Below, piece after piece: positions 15,972 through 24,821 of a stretch of 64,000 bases of DNA. The first letter of the stretch is position 1, and the number at the start of each line of letters is the position of its first letter. A model generated the notes under the pieces. That model ran no database searches, was not told the DNA's origin, and saw nothing but the letters and a program-made list of their open reading frames with translations. The translations under genes and the position numbers were made by a program. Origin of the DNA: Sulfurivermis sp040755915 (GTDB lineage Bacteria; Pseudomonadota; Gammaproteobacteria; Thiohalomonadales; Thiohalomonadaceae); NCBI GenBank assembly GCA_040755915.1, contig JBFLWM010000035.1, forward strand, positions 1 through 64,000, given 5' to 3'.

Positions 15972-16493
15972 CTATTCGTCGCTGCGCGAGACGCGGCGAT
16001 ACACGGTGCCGTGGCACTTGGGGCAGGGCGGGATGTGGCCGATGTGGTGGAAGTGCAGCTTTTCACCACAGGCCTTGCACTGCAGGGTGCCGATGCCGGT
16101 GACCTCGCCGCTGTGCCACTCGCCCACGGCGTCGGCGCGTTCCGCCAGCTGGCCCAGTTCGACGCGGGTGTAGTCCACGCTGTCGCGGAACAGGTCGGCC
16201 AGTCCCTTTTCCACCAGTTGCAGGTCGAACCTGAGCCACTCCCCCAGCTCGCTGCCGGTGTCGGCGAGGAAGCGGGCGGCATCCTCCAGGTCGCGCCGCA
16301 GGTAGCCGCCGACGCGTTCGGCCTCCTCGCGGCTCAGTTCGCCCAGCTCGGTGGCCGTCTCCTGGGCGCGCTCGATGGCCCGATCCACCACCGGCGCCGC
16401 CTTGTGCTCGGCGTCTTCCACCGCCGTCTTCAGGCGGCCCAGCATGCGGTAGTAGGCATCGGTCAGGTGCTGTTTCATGCCGGATTCGCTCAT
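15972..16493 (-). CDS. ybeL: Zinc ribbon-containing protein (YbeL family)
   Basis: A 173-residue protein. The first 120 residues are charged and helical (YYRMLGRLKTAVEDAEH, RAIERAQETATELGELSREEAERVG). The C-terminus is a zinc ribbon with LQCKACGEKLHFHHIGHIPPCPKCHG, that is two CxxC pairs. This is the DUF1451/YbeL layout; the function is unknown. An alternative ATG lies six codons inside. It is divergent from leuS, as ybeL is in E. coli. Confidence 0.85.
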   Translation of the reverse strand: MSESGMKQHLTDAYYRMLGRLKTAVEDAEHKAAPVVDRAIERAQETATELGELSREEAERVGGYLRRDLEDAARFLADTGSELGEWLRFDLQLVEKGLADLFRDSVDYTRVELGQLAERADAVGEWHSGEVTGIGTLQCKACGEKLHFHHIGHIPPCPKCHGTVYRRVSRSDE

Positions 16494-16648
16494 GGTTCCT
16501 CTCCTTCCTCGGGCTGACTTTTCCGTAGTGTGACCCAGAACCGCACGGGAGGAAAGGCGCCGGCGCGCCGCAGCGCATCTCCCCGCCGGGACGGCGTCCG
16601 TGGTATTCTTGCGGGTCTTTCGAATCGGCGGATTTTTCAGGAAAAAAC

Positions 16649-19291
16649 ATGGCGTTGCATGAGAGTTACGAGCCCCGTCGGGTGGAGCAGGCGGTGCAGG
16701 CGGAGTGGGAACAGACGCAGGCCTTCCGCGTCGTGGAGGAGGCCGGGCGGGAGAAGTTCTACTGCCTGTCCATGTTCCCCTATCCCTCCGGCCGGCTGCA
16801 CATGGGGCATGTGCGCAACTACACCATCGGCGACGTCATCGCCCGCTATCAGCGCATGCTGGGCAGGAACGTGCTGCAGCCCATGGGCTGGGACGCCTTC
16901 GGCCTGCCGGCCGAGAATGCCGCCATGAACAACGGCGTGCCGCCGGCGCAGTGGACCTACAGCAATATCGACTACATGCGCAACCAGCTCAAGTCGCTGG
17001 GCTTCGCCATCGACTGGTCGCGCGAGGTCGCCACCTGCACGCCGGAGTACTACCGCTGGAACCAGTGGCTGTTCCTGCGCCTGCTGGAGAAGGGCATCGT
17101 CTACCAGAAGACCGGCACGGTGAACTGGGACCCGGTGGATCAGACCGTGCTCGCCAACGAGCAGGTGATCGACGGCCGCGGCTGGCGCACCGGCGCGGTG
17201 GTGGAGAAGCGCGAGATCCCCATGTACTACATGGCGATCACGAAATACGCCGAGGAACTGCTCGCCGACCTCGACCAGCTCGACGGCTGGCCGGAACAGG
17301 TGCGCACCATGCAGCGCAACTGGATCGGCAAGAGTTTCGGCGTGCGCGTCGGCTTTCCCCACGCCATCGCCGGCGGCGGCACCCTGTGGGTGTTCACCAC
17401 CCGCGCCGACACCCTGATGGGCGCCACCTATGTCGCCGTCGCCGCCGAGCATCCGCTGGCGCTGCACGCGGCGCAGAACAATCCCGCGCTCGCCGCCTTC
17501 ATCGAGGAGTGCAAGCACGGCGGCGTGTCCGAGGCGGAGCTCGCCACCCAGGAGAAGAAGGGCATGGCGACGGGACTGACCGTCAGCCATCCGCTCACCG
17601 GCGAACAACTGCCGCTGTGGGTCGCCAACTACGTGCTGATGGGCTACGGCGAGGGCGCGGTGATGGCGGTGCCGGCGCACGACGAGCGCGACTTTGAATT
17701 TGCGCACAAGTACAAATTGCCTATCAAGCAAGTTATTGAGAACACCAAATGGATCGCTGCCGTCCGTGATGGTTGGAATCTGGACGAGTATCGTTATTAC
17801 GAATTCAATGGCGATAAGTGGAAAGAGTGGTATGGCGAGAAAGATGCTGGTATCGCCATTAATTCTGGAAAATACGATGGTCTTCCCTTTGATGATGCGG
17901 TCGAAGCCATCGCCGCCGACCTGAGCGCGAAGAAGCTGGGCGAGAAGAAGGTGACCTGGCGCCTGCGCGACTGGGGCATCTCGCGCCAGCGCTACTGGGG
18001 CACGCCGATCCCGATGATCAAGTGCCCCACCTGCGGCGACGTGCCGGTGCCGGACGATCAGCTGCCGGTGGTGCTGCCCGAGGAGTGCGTGCCGGACGGC
18101 TCGGGCAATCCGCTCAACAAGTATGAAAAGTTCTTGCAGTGCACCTGCCCGAAGTGCGGCGGCGCGGCGCGGCGCGAGACCGATACCATGGACACCTTCG
18201 TGGACTCGTCCTGGTATTTCTTCCGCTACGCCTGTCCGGGCGCAACGGCGATGGTGGACAGCCGCGCCGACTACTGGATGCCGGCCGATCAGTACATCGG
18301 CGGCATCGAGCACGCCATCCTGCACCTGCTGTATTCGCGCTTCTGGACCAAGGCGATGCGCGACGTGGGCCTCACCACCGTATCCGAGCCGTTCCGGAAC
18401 CTGCTCACCCAGGGCATGGTGGTGGCGCCGACCTTCTATCGCGAAGGCAAGGACGGCCGCAAGCAGTGGTTCAACCCGGCCGACGTGGCCGTCACCGTCG
18501 ACGACAAGAGCCGGCCGCTGAGTGCGGTGCTGAAGACTGACGGCCAGCCGGTGGAGATGGGCGGCATCGAAAAGATGTCCAAGTCCAAGAACAACGGCGT
18601 CGACCCGCAGACCCTCATCGAGCAGTACGGCGCCGACACCGCGCGCGTGTTCATGATGTTCGCCGCGCCGCCGGAACAGTCGCTGGAGTGGAACGACTCC
18701 GGCGTCGAGGGTGCGCACCGCTTCTTGAAGCGACTGTGGGCCTTTGCCGCCGACAACGCCGCCGTGCTGAAGACGGTTGCGCTGCCTGCCGATGCCAGCG
18801 ACACCGCCCTGGCGGCGCGGCGCGAGATCCACGAGACGCTGCAGCAGGCCCTGGTGGACTTCGGCAAGTACCAGTTCAATACCGTGATCTCCGCCTGCAT
18901 GAAGATGCTCAATGCCATCGGCAAGCTGGAAGGCAAGGGCGCGGATGCGGTGCGCAGCGAGGGTTTTTCCATCCTGCTGCGCCTGCTGTCGCCCATCGCC
19001 CCGCACCTCACCCACGAACTGTGGCGCGGCCTCGGCTACGGCGACGACATCCTGCATGCGCAATGGCCGCAGTTGGACGCGGCGGCGCTCAAGCGCGACA
19101 GCATCGAGCTGGTGGTGCAGGTCAACGGCAAGCTGCGCGGCAAGGTGAACGTGCCGGCCGCTGCCGACAAGGCCGCCATCGAGCAGGCGGCCCTGGCCGA
19201 CGAGAACGTGCAGCGTTTCATGGAGGGCCAGACGGTGGTGAAGATCATCGTCGTGCCCGGCAAGCTGGTGAACATCGTGGTGAAGGCATAG
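16649..19291 (+). CDS. leuS: Leucyl-tRNA synthetase
   Basis: An 880-residue class I synthetase that charges tRNA-Leu. The signature H51-M-G-H54 and the KMSKS loop (EKMSKSKNNG, about residues 642-646) are intact. The editing domain has TTRADTLMGATYVAVAAEHPLA and VPAHDERDFEF. About residues 349-415 are encoded by DNA that is clearly poorer in GC than the flanks and include extra residues compared with E. coli LeuRS. The frame stays open, so the enzyme should be functional. The stop overlaps the lptE GTG by one base. Confidence 0.96.
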   Translation: MALHESYEPRRVEQAVQAEWEQTQAFRVVEEAGREKFYCLSMFPYPSGRLHMGHVRNYTIGDVIARYQRMLGRNVLQPMGWDAFGLPAENAAMNNGVPPAQWTYSNIDYMRNQLKSLGFAIDWSREVATCTPEYYRWNQWLFLRLLEKGIVYQKTGTVNWDPVDQTVLANEQVIDGRGWRTGAVVEKREIPMYYMAITKYAEELLADLDQLDGWPEQVRTMQRNWIGKSFGVRVGFPHAIAGGGTLWVFTTRADTLMGATYVAVAAEHPLALHAAQNNPALAAFIEECKHGGVSEAELATQEKKGMATGLTVSHPLTGEQLPLWVANYVLMGYGEGAVMAVPAHDERDFEFAHKYKLPIKQVIENTKWIAAVRDGWNLDEYRYYEFNGDKWKEWYGEKDAGIAINSGKYDGLPFDDAVEAIAADLSAKKLGEKKVTWRLRDWGISRQRYWGTPIPMIKCPTCGDVPVPDDQLPVVLPEECVPDGSGNPLNKYEKFLQCTCPKCGGAARRETDTMDTFVDSSWYFFRYACPGATAMVDSRADYWMPADQYIGGIEHAILHLLYSRFWTKAMRDVGLTTVSEPFRNLLTQGMVVAPTFYREGKDGRKQWFNPADVAVTVDDKSRPLSAVLKTDGQPVEMGGIEKMSKSKNNGVDPQTLIEQYGADTARVFMMFAAPPEQSLEWNDSGVEGAHRFLKRLWAFAADNAAVLKTVALPADASDTALAARREIHETLQQALVDFGKYQFNTVISACMKMLNAIGKLEGKGADAVRSEGFSILLRLLSPIAPHLTHELWRGLGYGDDILHAQWPQLDAAALKRDSIELVVQVNGKLRGKVNVPAAADKAAIEQAALADENVQRFMEGQTVVKIIVVPGKLVNIVVKA
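17690..17895. other. AT-rich patch inside leuS
   Basis: By hand count, 17701-17880 contains 79 G or C in 180 bases (44%), against 40 of 50 in the bases just before (17641-17690). Codons such as GAA, AAT, TAT, ATT and GGT, rare elsewhere in the window, dominate here. The boundaries are abrupt, near the codons for RDFEF and for VEAIAADL. This suggests replacement by recombination with a leuS from a lower-GC donor. Confidence 0.7.
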
Positions 19292-19386
19292 TGGCAAGTT
19301 TCAAGTTGCAAGTGGCAAGTAACAGCCTGCTGCGTTTCACCGCGGGGCGCAGCTTTCTTTTCCTGTCACTTGTCACTTGTCACTTG
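19291..19386. repeat. CAAGT-type inverted repeat inside the lptE start
   Basis: The left part contains repeated TGGCAAGT and CAAGT units (19292-19320). The right part is a triple direct repeat of TGTCACT-type units (about 19364-19385). They are imperfect inverted copies of each other, and related units occur at 25391-25410. The element overlaps the first 32 codons of lptE. Confidence 0.6.
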
Positions 19387-19905
19387 CTGCTGACGTCCTG
19401 CGGCTTCCATCTGCGCGGCGCCGTCGAGCTGCCGCCGCAACTGGCGCGCACCCAGCTGGCCGGTGTCGATGCGCGCAGCGAACTGGCCGACGAAATCACA
19501 GCGGCGCTGGAGGGCGCCGGGGCGCAGGTGGTGACGGCGGATGCCACCGCGCAGCTGCACATCAGCGGCGAGCGTGAGAACCGCCGGCTGCTGTCGGTAG
19601 GGCGTACCGGCCGCGCCAGCGAATACGAGGTGACCTACCAGTTCAGCTTCGAGCTGCGCGAGCCGGTGGTCAGCCAGGACAGGGAAGGCAAGGAGAAGGT
19701 TCGTTACCGCGTGCTGGTGCCGCGCCAGAGCGTAAGTCTCAGTCGCGACTATTCCTTCGATCGCAACAACGTGCTCGGCAAGGGTGAGGAGGAGGACCTG
19801 CTGGTGCGCGAGATGCGCGCCTTCGCCGTGCGTCAGATGCTGCTGCGTCTGGAGGCCGCCGTGACCTCCGGTGCAGATGAGGCACCGCAGGAAGCGGGGG
19901 AGTGA
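19291..19905 (+). CDS. lptE: LPS-assembly lipoprotein LptE
   Basis: A 204-residue outer-membrane lipoprotein that plugs the LptD barrel. Its lipobox L34-T-S-C37 gives acylation at Cys37, followed by GFHLRGAVELPP, the usual mature start of LptE. The body (SEYEVTYQFSFEL, DYSFDRNNVLGKGEEEDLL, RQMLLRL) is typical. GTG at 19291 overlaps the leuS stop and has GAAGG just upstream; GTG at 19312 is also possible. The signal peptide is encoded by an intergenic-type repeat. It sits in the standard leuS-lptE-holA order. Confidence 0.92.
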   Translation: MASFKLQVASNSLLRFTAGRSFLFLSLVTCHLLLTSCGFHLRGAVELPPQLARTQLAGVDARSELADEITAALEGAGAQVVTADATAQLHISGERENRRLLSVGRTGRASEYEVTYQFSFELREPVVSQDREGKEKVRYRVLVPRQSVSLSRDYSFDRNNVLGKGEEEDLLVREMRAFAVRQMLLRLEAAVTSGADEAPQEAGE

Positions 19906-19946
19906 TCCTGATGCCGCCGCGTTCCACCCCCGTCCCGGCCTGAACC

Positions 19947-20960
19947 ATGCGTCTGCGCTCCGAACAGCTTGCCGCCCACGTCGCCAAACCGCTGCTGCCC
20001 GTCTACCTGGTGAGCGGCGACGAGCCGCTGCAACTCAACGAGGCGGTGGATGCCCTGCGTGCCGCCGCCCGTGCCCAGGGCTACAGCGAGCGCGAGGTGC
20101 TGCAGGTGGAGGCCGGTTTCGATTGGGGCACGCTGGCCGCCGCCGGCAGCAATCTGTCGCTGTTCGCCGAGCGCAAGCTCATCGAACTGCGCATGCCGTC
20201 GGGCAAGCCGGGCGACGCCGGCGCCAAGGCGCTCAGCGCCTACGCCGCCGAGCCCTCCCCGGACAACCTGCTGCTCATCAGTTGCGGCAAGCTGGAGAAG
20301 CAGCAGCAGAACAGCAAGTGGTTCAAGGCGCTGGAAGAGGCCGGGGCGGTGGTGCAGGTGTGGCCGGTAGAGCCGCGCGCCCTGCCCGGCTGGGTGCGCC
20401 AGCGCCTGCAGGCCCGCGGTCTGCAGGCGACGCCCGAGGCGGCGCAGCTGCTGGCCGACCGGGTGGAGGGCAATCTCCTCGCCGCGGCGCAGGAGGCGGA
20501 GAAGCTGGCCCTGCTGTACGGCAGCGGGCCACTGGATGCCGAGCAGGTGCGCAGCGCGGTGGCCGACTCGGCCCGCTATGACGTGTTCGAGCTGGCGGAC
20601 GCCGCCCTGGGCGGCGATGCGCCGCGCTGTGCCCGCATCCTGGAGGGGCTGCGCGGCGAGGGCGACGAGCCGGTGCTGATCCTGTGGGCGCTGGTGCGCG
20701 AGGTGCGGGCACTGGCCCAGATCGCCGCCGGCCAGGCCGCCGGCACGCCGCTGGCGACCCTGTTGCAGGAGCAGCGGGTGTGGGACAAGCGCAAGCCGCT
20801 GTACCAGGCCGCCCTGCAGCGTCACAACCTGCGCCGCTGGCGCACCCTGCTGCGGCGGGCGGCGCGGCTGGACCGCATCTGCAAGGGGGCCGAGCCGGGT
20901 AACCCGTGGGACGAACTGTTACAATTCAGCCTGCTCATGGCAGGCGTACGCATCGTCTGA
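19947..20960 (+). CDS. holA: DNA polymerase III subunit delta
   Basis: A 337-residue cytoplasmic clamp-loader subunit that opens the beta sliding clamp. The family hallmarks are visible: LLPVYLVSGDEPLQLNEAVDALR near the start, SLFAERKLIELRMPSGKPG, and the C-terminal helical domain with WDKRKPLYQAAL and the closing LLQFSLLMAG. It follows lptE by about 40 bases in the order seen throughout gammaproteobacteria. Confidence 0.93.
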   Translation: MRLRSEQLAAHVAKPLLPVYLVSGDEPLQLNEAVDALRAAARAQGYSEREVLQVEAGFDWGTLAAAGSNLSLFAERKLIELRMPSGKPGDAGAKALSAYAAEPSPDNLLLISCGKLEKQQQNSKWFKALEEAGAVVQVWPVEPRALPGWVRQRLQARGLQATPEAAQLLADRVEGNLLAAAQEAEKLALLYGSGPLDAEQVRSAVADSARYDVFELADAALGGDAPRCARILEGLRGEGDEPVLILWALVREVRALAQIAAGQAAGTPLATLLQEQRVWDKRKPLYQAALQRHNLRRWRTLLRRAARLDRICKGAEPGNPWDELLQFSLLMAGVRIV

Positions 20961-21000
20961 CGACAGGCTGAAATCCAGCGACAAGAGGTAGCGGGTTTTT

Positions 21001-21056
21001 CAGGATGAACAGGAGAAAAATCTTGTGCATCCTGAGTAATCTTGTAAATCTTGTCC
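21001..21056. repeat. CAGGAT..ATCCTG intergenic repeat, copy 1
   Basis: CAGGATG (21001-21007) and CATCCTG (21028-21034) form a short inverted repeat. It is followed by tandem ATCTTGT units (AATCTTGTAAATCTTGTC). The holA-proA gap is otherwise empty. A related element lies at 24822-24884. Confidence 0.55.
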
Positions 21057-21099
21057 CGTGGATTTCCCTCGCAACATACTCAAGCGCAGAGACACGTAG

Positions 21100-22356
21100 A
21101 TGGATGTGAAGCAGTACATGCAGCAGGTCGGCCAAAAGGCACGCACGGCCGCGCGTGCCATGGCCCGTGCCGACACCAATGCCAAGAATGCCGCCCTGTC
21201 CGCCATGGCCGATGCCCTCACCGCCGGCGAGGCAGCGCTCATCGCCGCCAATCAGAAAGACCTCCATGCCGGCAAGGCACAGGGGCTGGATGCGGCGATG
21301 CTGGATCGCCTGGCGCTGGACAGCTCGCGCATCGCCGCCATGGCCGAGGGCCTGCGCCAGATCGCCGCCCTGCCCGACCCGGTGGGCCAGATCTCCGACA
21401 TGAATTTCCGCCCTTCCGGCATCCAGGTGGGCAAGATGCGCGTGCCGCTCGGCGTCATCGGCATCATCTACGAGTCGCGTCCGAATGTTACCGCCGATGC
21501 GGCGGCGCTGTGCCTGAAGTCGGGCAATGCCGCGATCCTGCGCGGCGGCTCCGAGGCGCTGCACTCCAACCAGGCCATCGCCGCCTGCGTGCGCGCCGGG
21601 CTGGAACAGGCCGGCCTGCCCGCCGATGCGGTGCAGGTGGTGGAGACCACCGACCGTGCCGCAGTGGGCGAGCTGATCACCATGAGCCAGTACGTGGACG
21701 TCATCGTGCCGCGCGGCGGCAAGTCGCTGGTGGAGCGCATCAGCAACGAGGCGCGTGTGCCGGTGATCAAGCACCTGCACGGCGTCTGCCATGTCTATAT
21801 CGACGACCGCGCCGACGTGGAAAAGGCCCTGCGCATCGCCTTCAACGCCAAGACCCACCGCTACGGCGTGTGCAACGCCATGGAGACCCTGCTGGTGGCC
21901 GAGGAGATCGCCGAGCGCGTGCTGCCCGAGCTGGGCGCCATGTACCGGGAAAAGGGCGTCGAGTTGCGCGGCTGCGACACCACCCGCCGCCTGCTGCCCT
22001 ACGCGGTGGCGGCCACGGCGGAGGACTGGGATGCCGAATACCTGGCGCCGATCCTCGCCGTGCGCGTGGTGAAGGACCTGGACGAGGCGATGGAGCATAT
22101 CTACAGGCACAGCTCCGGCCACACCGAGGCCATCGTCACCGAGGACATCACCCGCGCGCGCCGTTTCCTGGCCGAGGTGGATTCCAGCTCGGTGATGGTG
22201 AATGCCTCGACCCGCTTCGCCGACGGCTTCGAATATGGCCTCGGCGCGGAGATCGGCATCTCCACCGACAAGATCCACGCCCGCGGCCCGGTGGGGCTGG
22301 AGGGGCTGACCTCGCAGAAATACATCGTCCTGGGTGATGGCCATATCCGCCGCTGA
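21100..22356 (+). CDS. proA: Gamma-glutamyl phosphate reductase
   Basis: A 418-residue NADPH-dependent aldehyde dehydrogenase-type enzyme catalysing the second step of proline synthesis. Recognisable blocks are GVIGIIYESRPNVTADAAALCLKSGNAAILRGG, the catalytic cysteine in HLHGVCHVYID, and NASTRFADGFEYGLGAEIGISTDK near the end. No proB is adjacent; it is presumably elsewhere. The gene lies in the holA-nadD interval, a common place for proA in pseudomonads and relatives. Confidence 0.95.
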   Translation: MDVKQYMQQVGQKARTAARAMARADTNAKNAALSAMADALTAGEAALIAANQKDLHAGKAQGLDAAMLDRLALDSSRIAAMAEGLRQIAALPDPVGQISDMNFRPSGIQVGKMRVPLGVIGIIYESRPNVTADAAALCLKSGNAAILRGGSEALHSNQAIAACVRAGLEQAGLPADAVQVVETTDRAAVGELITMSQYVDVIVPRGGKSLVERISNEARVPVIKHLHGVCHVYIDDRADVEKALRIAFNAKTHRYGVCNAMETLLVAEEIAERVLPELGAMYREKGVELRGCDTTRRLLPYAVAATAEDWDAEYLAPILAVRVVKDLDEAMEHIYRHSSGHTEAIVTEDITRARRFLAEVDSSSVMVNASTRFADGFEYGLGAEIGISTDKIHARGPVGLEGLTSQKYIVLGDGHIRR

Positions 22357-22360
22357 ACAC

Positions 22361-23719
22361 ATGCGTTCCCGCTGTGGGCACGCCGGCCGGCTGGCGCGTG
22401 CCCTGCTGTGCTGTTGCCTGCTGTGGGGCGGCCATGCCCAGGCCCTCGGACTGGGCAGCGAACTGCACGTGCGTTCCGCCCTCAACCAGCCGCTGCAGGC
22501 CGAGCTGCCCCTGGTGCTGGCGCCGGGCGAGGCGGTCACGGATGTGAAGGTCGGCCTGGCCGGGCGCGAGGCCTACCGCCGTATCGGACTGCCCTATCAC
22601 GAGGGCTTGCCGCCCCTCAGTTTCAAAATCGCCCGGGGGGCGACCGGCCAACCGGTGATACAAATCAGCAGTCGTCAGCCGGTGCGCGAGCCGGCGCTGG
22701 AACTGCTGCTGGAGATCCGCTGGGGGCGCAGCAGCGTGCTGCGCCAGTATGCCCTGCTGCTGGATCCGCCTTCCCTGTATGCCCCGCCGGCGGCAACCAG
22801 CGTCCCTGCCCCGGCCGCGCTCGAGGCGCCGGCACCCCCGGTCACCGTGGCGGCTCCGGTCCTGCAGGCGGCGCCGGTGGTGGCCAGTTATGGTCCGGTG
22901 CAGCGCGGCGAAACCCTGAGCCAGATCGCCCAGCGTCTCAAGCCGGAAGGCGTCGGCACGCCGCAGATGACGGTGGCCCTGTTCGAGGCCAACCCCCATG
23001 CCTTCATCGGCGGCAACATGAACCGCCTGCGCTGGGGCACCACCCTGTACATGCCCTCCGCCGAGGCCATCACCGCGCGCAGCCGCGGTGCCGCCGGGCG
23101 GGTGATGCTGCAGCAGCAACGGGCGCTGCAGCCGGATGCGGCGCCCGAACCCGAGACTACCACCGGGGCCTCCGCAGCCGCGGCGCCGGAACCGGCACCC
23201 GCACTGCAGATCCTTGCCCCCTCCGCGCCGGAGGCCGGGGACGGTGAGCTGGAGCAGCGTCTCGCCGAGGTGCGCGAGCTCAATGCGACGGTGGCGGAGG
23301 AGAACGAGGAACTGCGCCAGCGCCTGGGGGCCCTGGAACAGCAGGCGCAGCGCCTGGCCGAGCAGGTGCTGACCCTGCCGGTGGCGGCCCCCGCCACGGT
23401 AGAGCCGCCCGCCGTGACGGCGCCGGTGAGCGAACCCGCCCCGGCACAGGGGGCTGCCCCGGCCGCGGAACCGGCCGGCGATGCGCGGCTGGCGCTGGCG
23501 GCGGCCACGCCGGCAAGCCGCTGGCAGAGTCCGGCCTGGTGGATTGCCGTGCTGGCCGGGCTGCTGCTGGCCAGCCTGGCCCTGCTCGGCTGGTTGTGGT
23601 GGCGGCGCAGCCGGCGCTGGGAGTACCGCGACCTGGCCCAGGCCCTGCGCGACGATGCCGAGGCCAAGGCCCGGGCCCGCGAGGCGATGCTGGAAAAGGC
23701 GCGCCACAGGTTCCGCTGA
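22361..23719 (+). CDS. fimV: FimV/HubP-like protein, short form
   Basis: A 452-residue protein with a signal peptide (ending HAQA at about residue 28) followed by the FimV N-terminal domain (LGLGSELHVRSALNQPLQAELPL, residues 29-135). A LysM-like segment lies at about 178-232 (VQRGETLSQIA...GTTLYMP), a coiled coil at about 305-345 and one membrane helix at about 398-420. FimV/HubP proteins organise the cell pole and type IV pili. Full-length FimV has a large cytoplasmic TPR tail; here only about 30 basic residues follow the helix. The ATG at 22361 is chosen because the signal peptide starts there. It overlaps nadD by one base. Confidence 0.8.
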   Translation: MRSRCGHAGRLARALLCCCLLWGGHAQALGLGSELHVRSALNQPLQAELPLVLAPGEAVTDVKVGLAGREAYRRIGLPYHEGLPPLSFKIARGATGQPVIQISSRQPVREPALELLLEIRWGRSSVLRQYALLLDPPSLYAPPAATSVPAPAALEAPAPPVTVAAPVLQAAPVVASYGPVQRGETLSQIAQRLKPEGVGTPQMTVALFEANPHAFIGGNMNRLRWGTTLYMPSAEAITARSRGAAGRVMLQQQRALQPDAAPEPETTTGASAAAAPEPAPALQILAPSAPEAGDGELEQRLAEVRELNATVAEENEELRQRLGALEQQAQRLAEQVLTLPVAAPATVEPPAVTAPVSEPAPAQGAAPAAEPAGDARLALAAATPASRWQSPAWWIAVLAGLLLASLALLGWLWWRRSRRWEYRDLAQALRDDAEAKARAREAMLEKARHRFR

Positions 23720-24432
23720 TGGCAACGCCGGTGTTCTCCGTGGCCGCCGATTCGTGCACTGTGAACAGCGGCGGCGCATCCGGCCCTGCCGTGGGTATTC
23801 TGGGGGGCACCTTCGACCCGGTGCATTTCGGTCACCTGCGCGCCGCGCTGGAGATGCAGGAAATCCTGGGGTTGGCCGAGGTGCGGCTGCTGCCCTGCGG
23901 CCAGCCGCCGCACCGGGTCCCACCCCGGGCCTCCGCCGCGGATCGCCTGGCCATGCTGGAGCTGGCGCTGGCGGGGCAGTCCGGTCTGCGGGTCGACTGC
24001 CGTGAGCTGGAACGTCCCGGCCCCTCCTATATGGTGGATACCCTGACCTCGCTGCGAGCCGAGCTGGGGGCCTCACCGTTATGTCTCCTGCTGGGCAGCG
24101 ATGCCTTTCTCGGTCTGCCACAGTGGCACCGCTGGCGGGAGTTGCTGCAACTGGCCCACCTGGTGGTGCTGCACCGGCCGGGTTGGACGCTGGACTCCGT
24201 ACCCGCGTCCCTGGCCGAGGTGCTGGCGGCGCAGCGCATCAGCGCGGCTGCCGAGCTGATGCTGCGGCCGGCCGGCGGCATCCTGCTGCAGCCGGTCACC
24301 CCGCTGGATATCTCGGCCACGGCGATCCGCGCGCAGATTGCCGCGGGGCGCAGTCCCCGTTATCTGCTGCCCGATGCGGTATGGGACTATATCCGCCGCC
24401 GGGACCTGTATGCCGCCGTGCCGGCGGAGTGA
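23719..24432 (+). CDS. nadD: Nicotinate-nucleotide adenylyltransferase
   Basis: A 237-residue cytoplasmic enzyme that makes nicotinate adenine dinucleotide for NAD synthesis. The nucleotidyltransferase motif GGTFDPVHFGHLR begins near residue 29 and the ISATAIR motif lies near the C-terminus. The first 23 residues are extra compared with most NadD proteins. The ATG is translationally coupled to the preceding fimV-like gene (TGATG), but a start closer to AVGILGG cannot be excluded. Confidence 0.93.
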   Translation: MATPVFSVAADSCTVNSGGASGPAVGILGGTFDPVHFGHLRAALEMQEILGLAEVRLLPCGQPPHRVPPRASAADRLAMLELALAGQSGLRVDCRELERPGPSYMVDTLTSLRAELGASPLCLLLGSDAFLGLPQWHRWRELLQLAHLVVLHRPGWTLDSVPASLAEVLAAQRISAAAELMLRPAGGILLQPVTPLDISATAIRAQIAAGRSPRYLLPDAVWDYIRRRDLYAAVPAE

Positions 24433-24459
24433 GATTTTTGTCATGAGTGGAAGGTATTG

Positions 24460-24813
24460 ATGCAAGCAGAACAGATGAAGCAGCTGGTGGTGAACGCGCT
24501 GGAGGACGTAAAGGGCGTCGATATCGTCGTCCTGGATGTGCGCGGCAAGACCAGCATCACCGATTTCATGGTCATCGCCAGCGGCCGTTCCGATCGCCAG
24601 GTGAAATCCCTGGCGCAGAATGTGCTCGACCAGGCCAGGGAAAATGGCCTCACCCCTCTCGGCGTGGAGGGCGAGCGGGAAGGCGAATGGGTGGTGGTCG
24701 ATCTGGGCGAGGTGGTGGTGCACATCTTCATCCCGGAAAAGCGCGATTTCTACAACCTGGAAAAACTCTGGGGTGACGAGGCGCCGGCGGCGGCGCAGGT
24801 CGAGCGTCGATAA
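24460..24813 (+). CDS. rsfS: Ribosome silencing factor RsfS
   Basis: A 117-residue cytoplasmic protein that binds ribosomal protein uL14 and blocks subunit joining when nutrients are short. Family features are present throughout: ALEDVKGVDIVVLDVRGKTSITDFMVIASGRSDRQVK, VEGEREGEWVVVDLGEVVVHIF and FYNLEKLWGD. The ATG has GGAAGG five bases upstream. It lies in the standard nadD-rsfS-rlmH order. Confidence 0.95.
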   Translation: MQAEQMKQLVVNALEDVKGVDIVVLDVRGKTSITDFMVIASGRSDRQVKSLAQNVLDQARENGLTPLGVEGEREGEWVVVDLGEVVVHIFIPEKRDFYNLEKLWGDEAPAAAQVERR

Positions 24814-24821
24814 GGCGCGAC

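Noticed and set aside
13495..16017. Very long minus-strand open frame (840 codons) opposite corC and lnt
   Set aside because: Its translation is Gln/Arg/His-rich low complexity and it lies opposite two genes with clear family motifs; long antisense frames are expected in GC-rich DNA.
17690..17895. The leuS AT-rich patch as a frameshift or inserted mobile element
   Set aside because: The frame stays open, the residues align with LeuRS family sequence at both ends and no terminal repeats are present, so recombination is more likely.
16637..19297. Minus-strand open frame of 886 codons covering all of leuS
   Set aside because: It mirrors leuS codon structure, has no recognisable domain and no ribosome binding site; leuS motifs are intact on the other strand.
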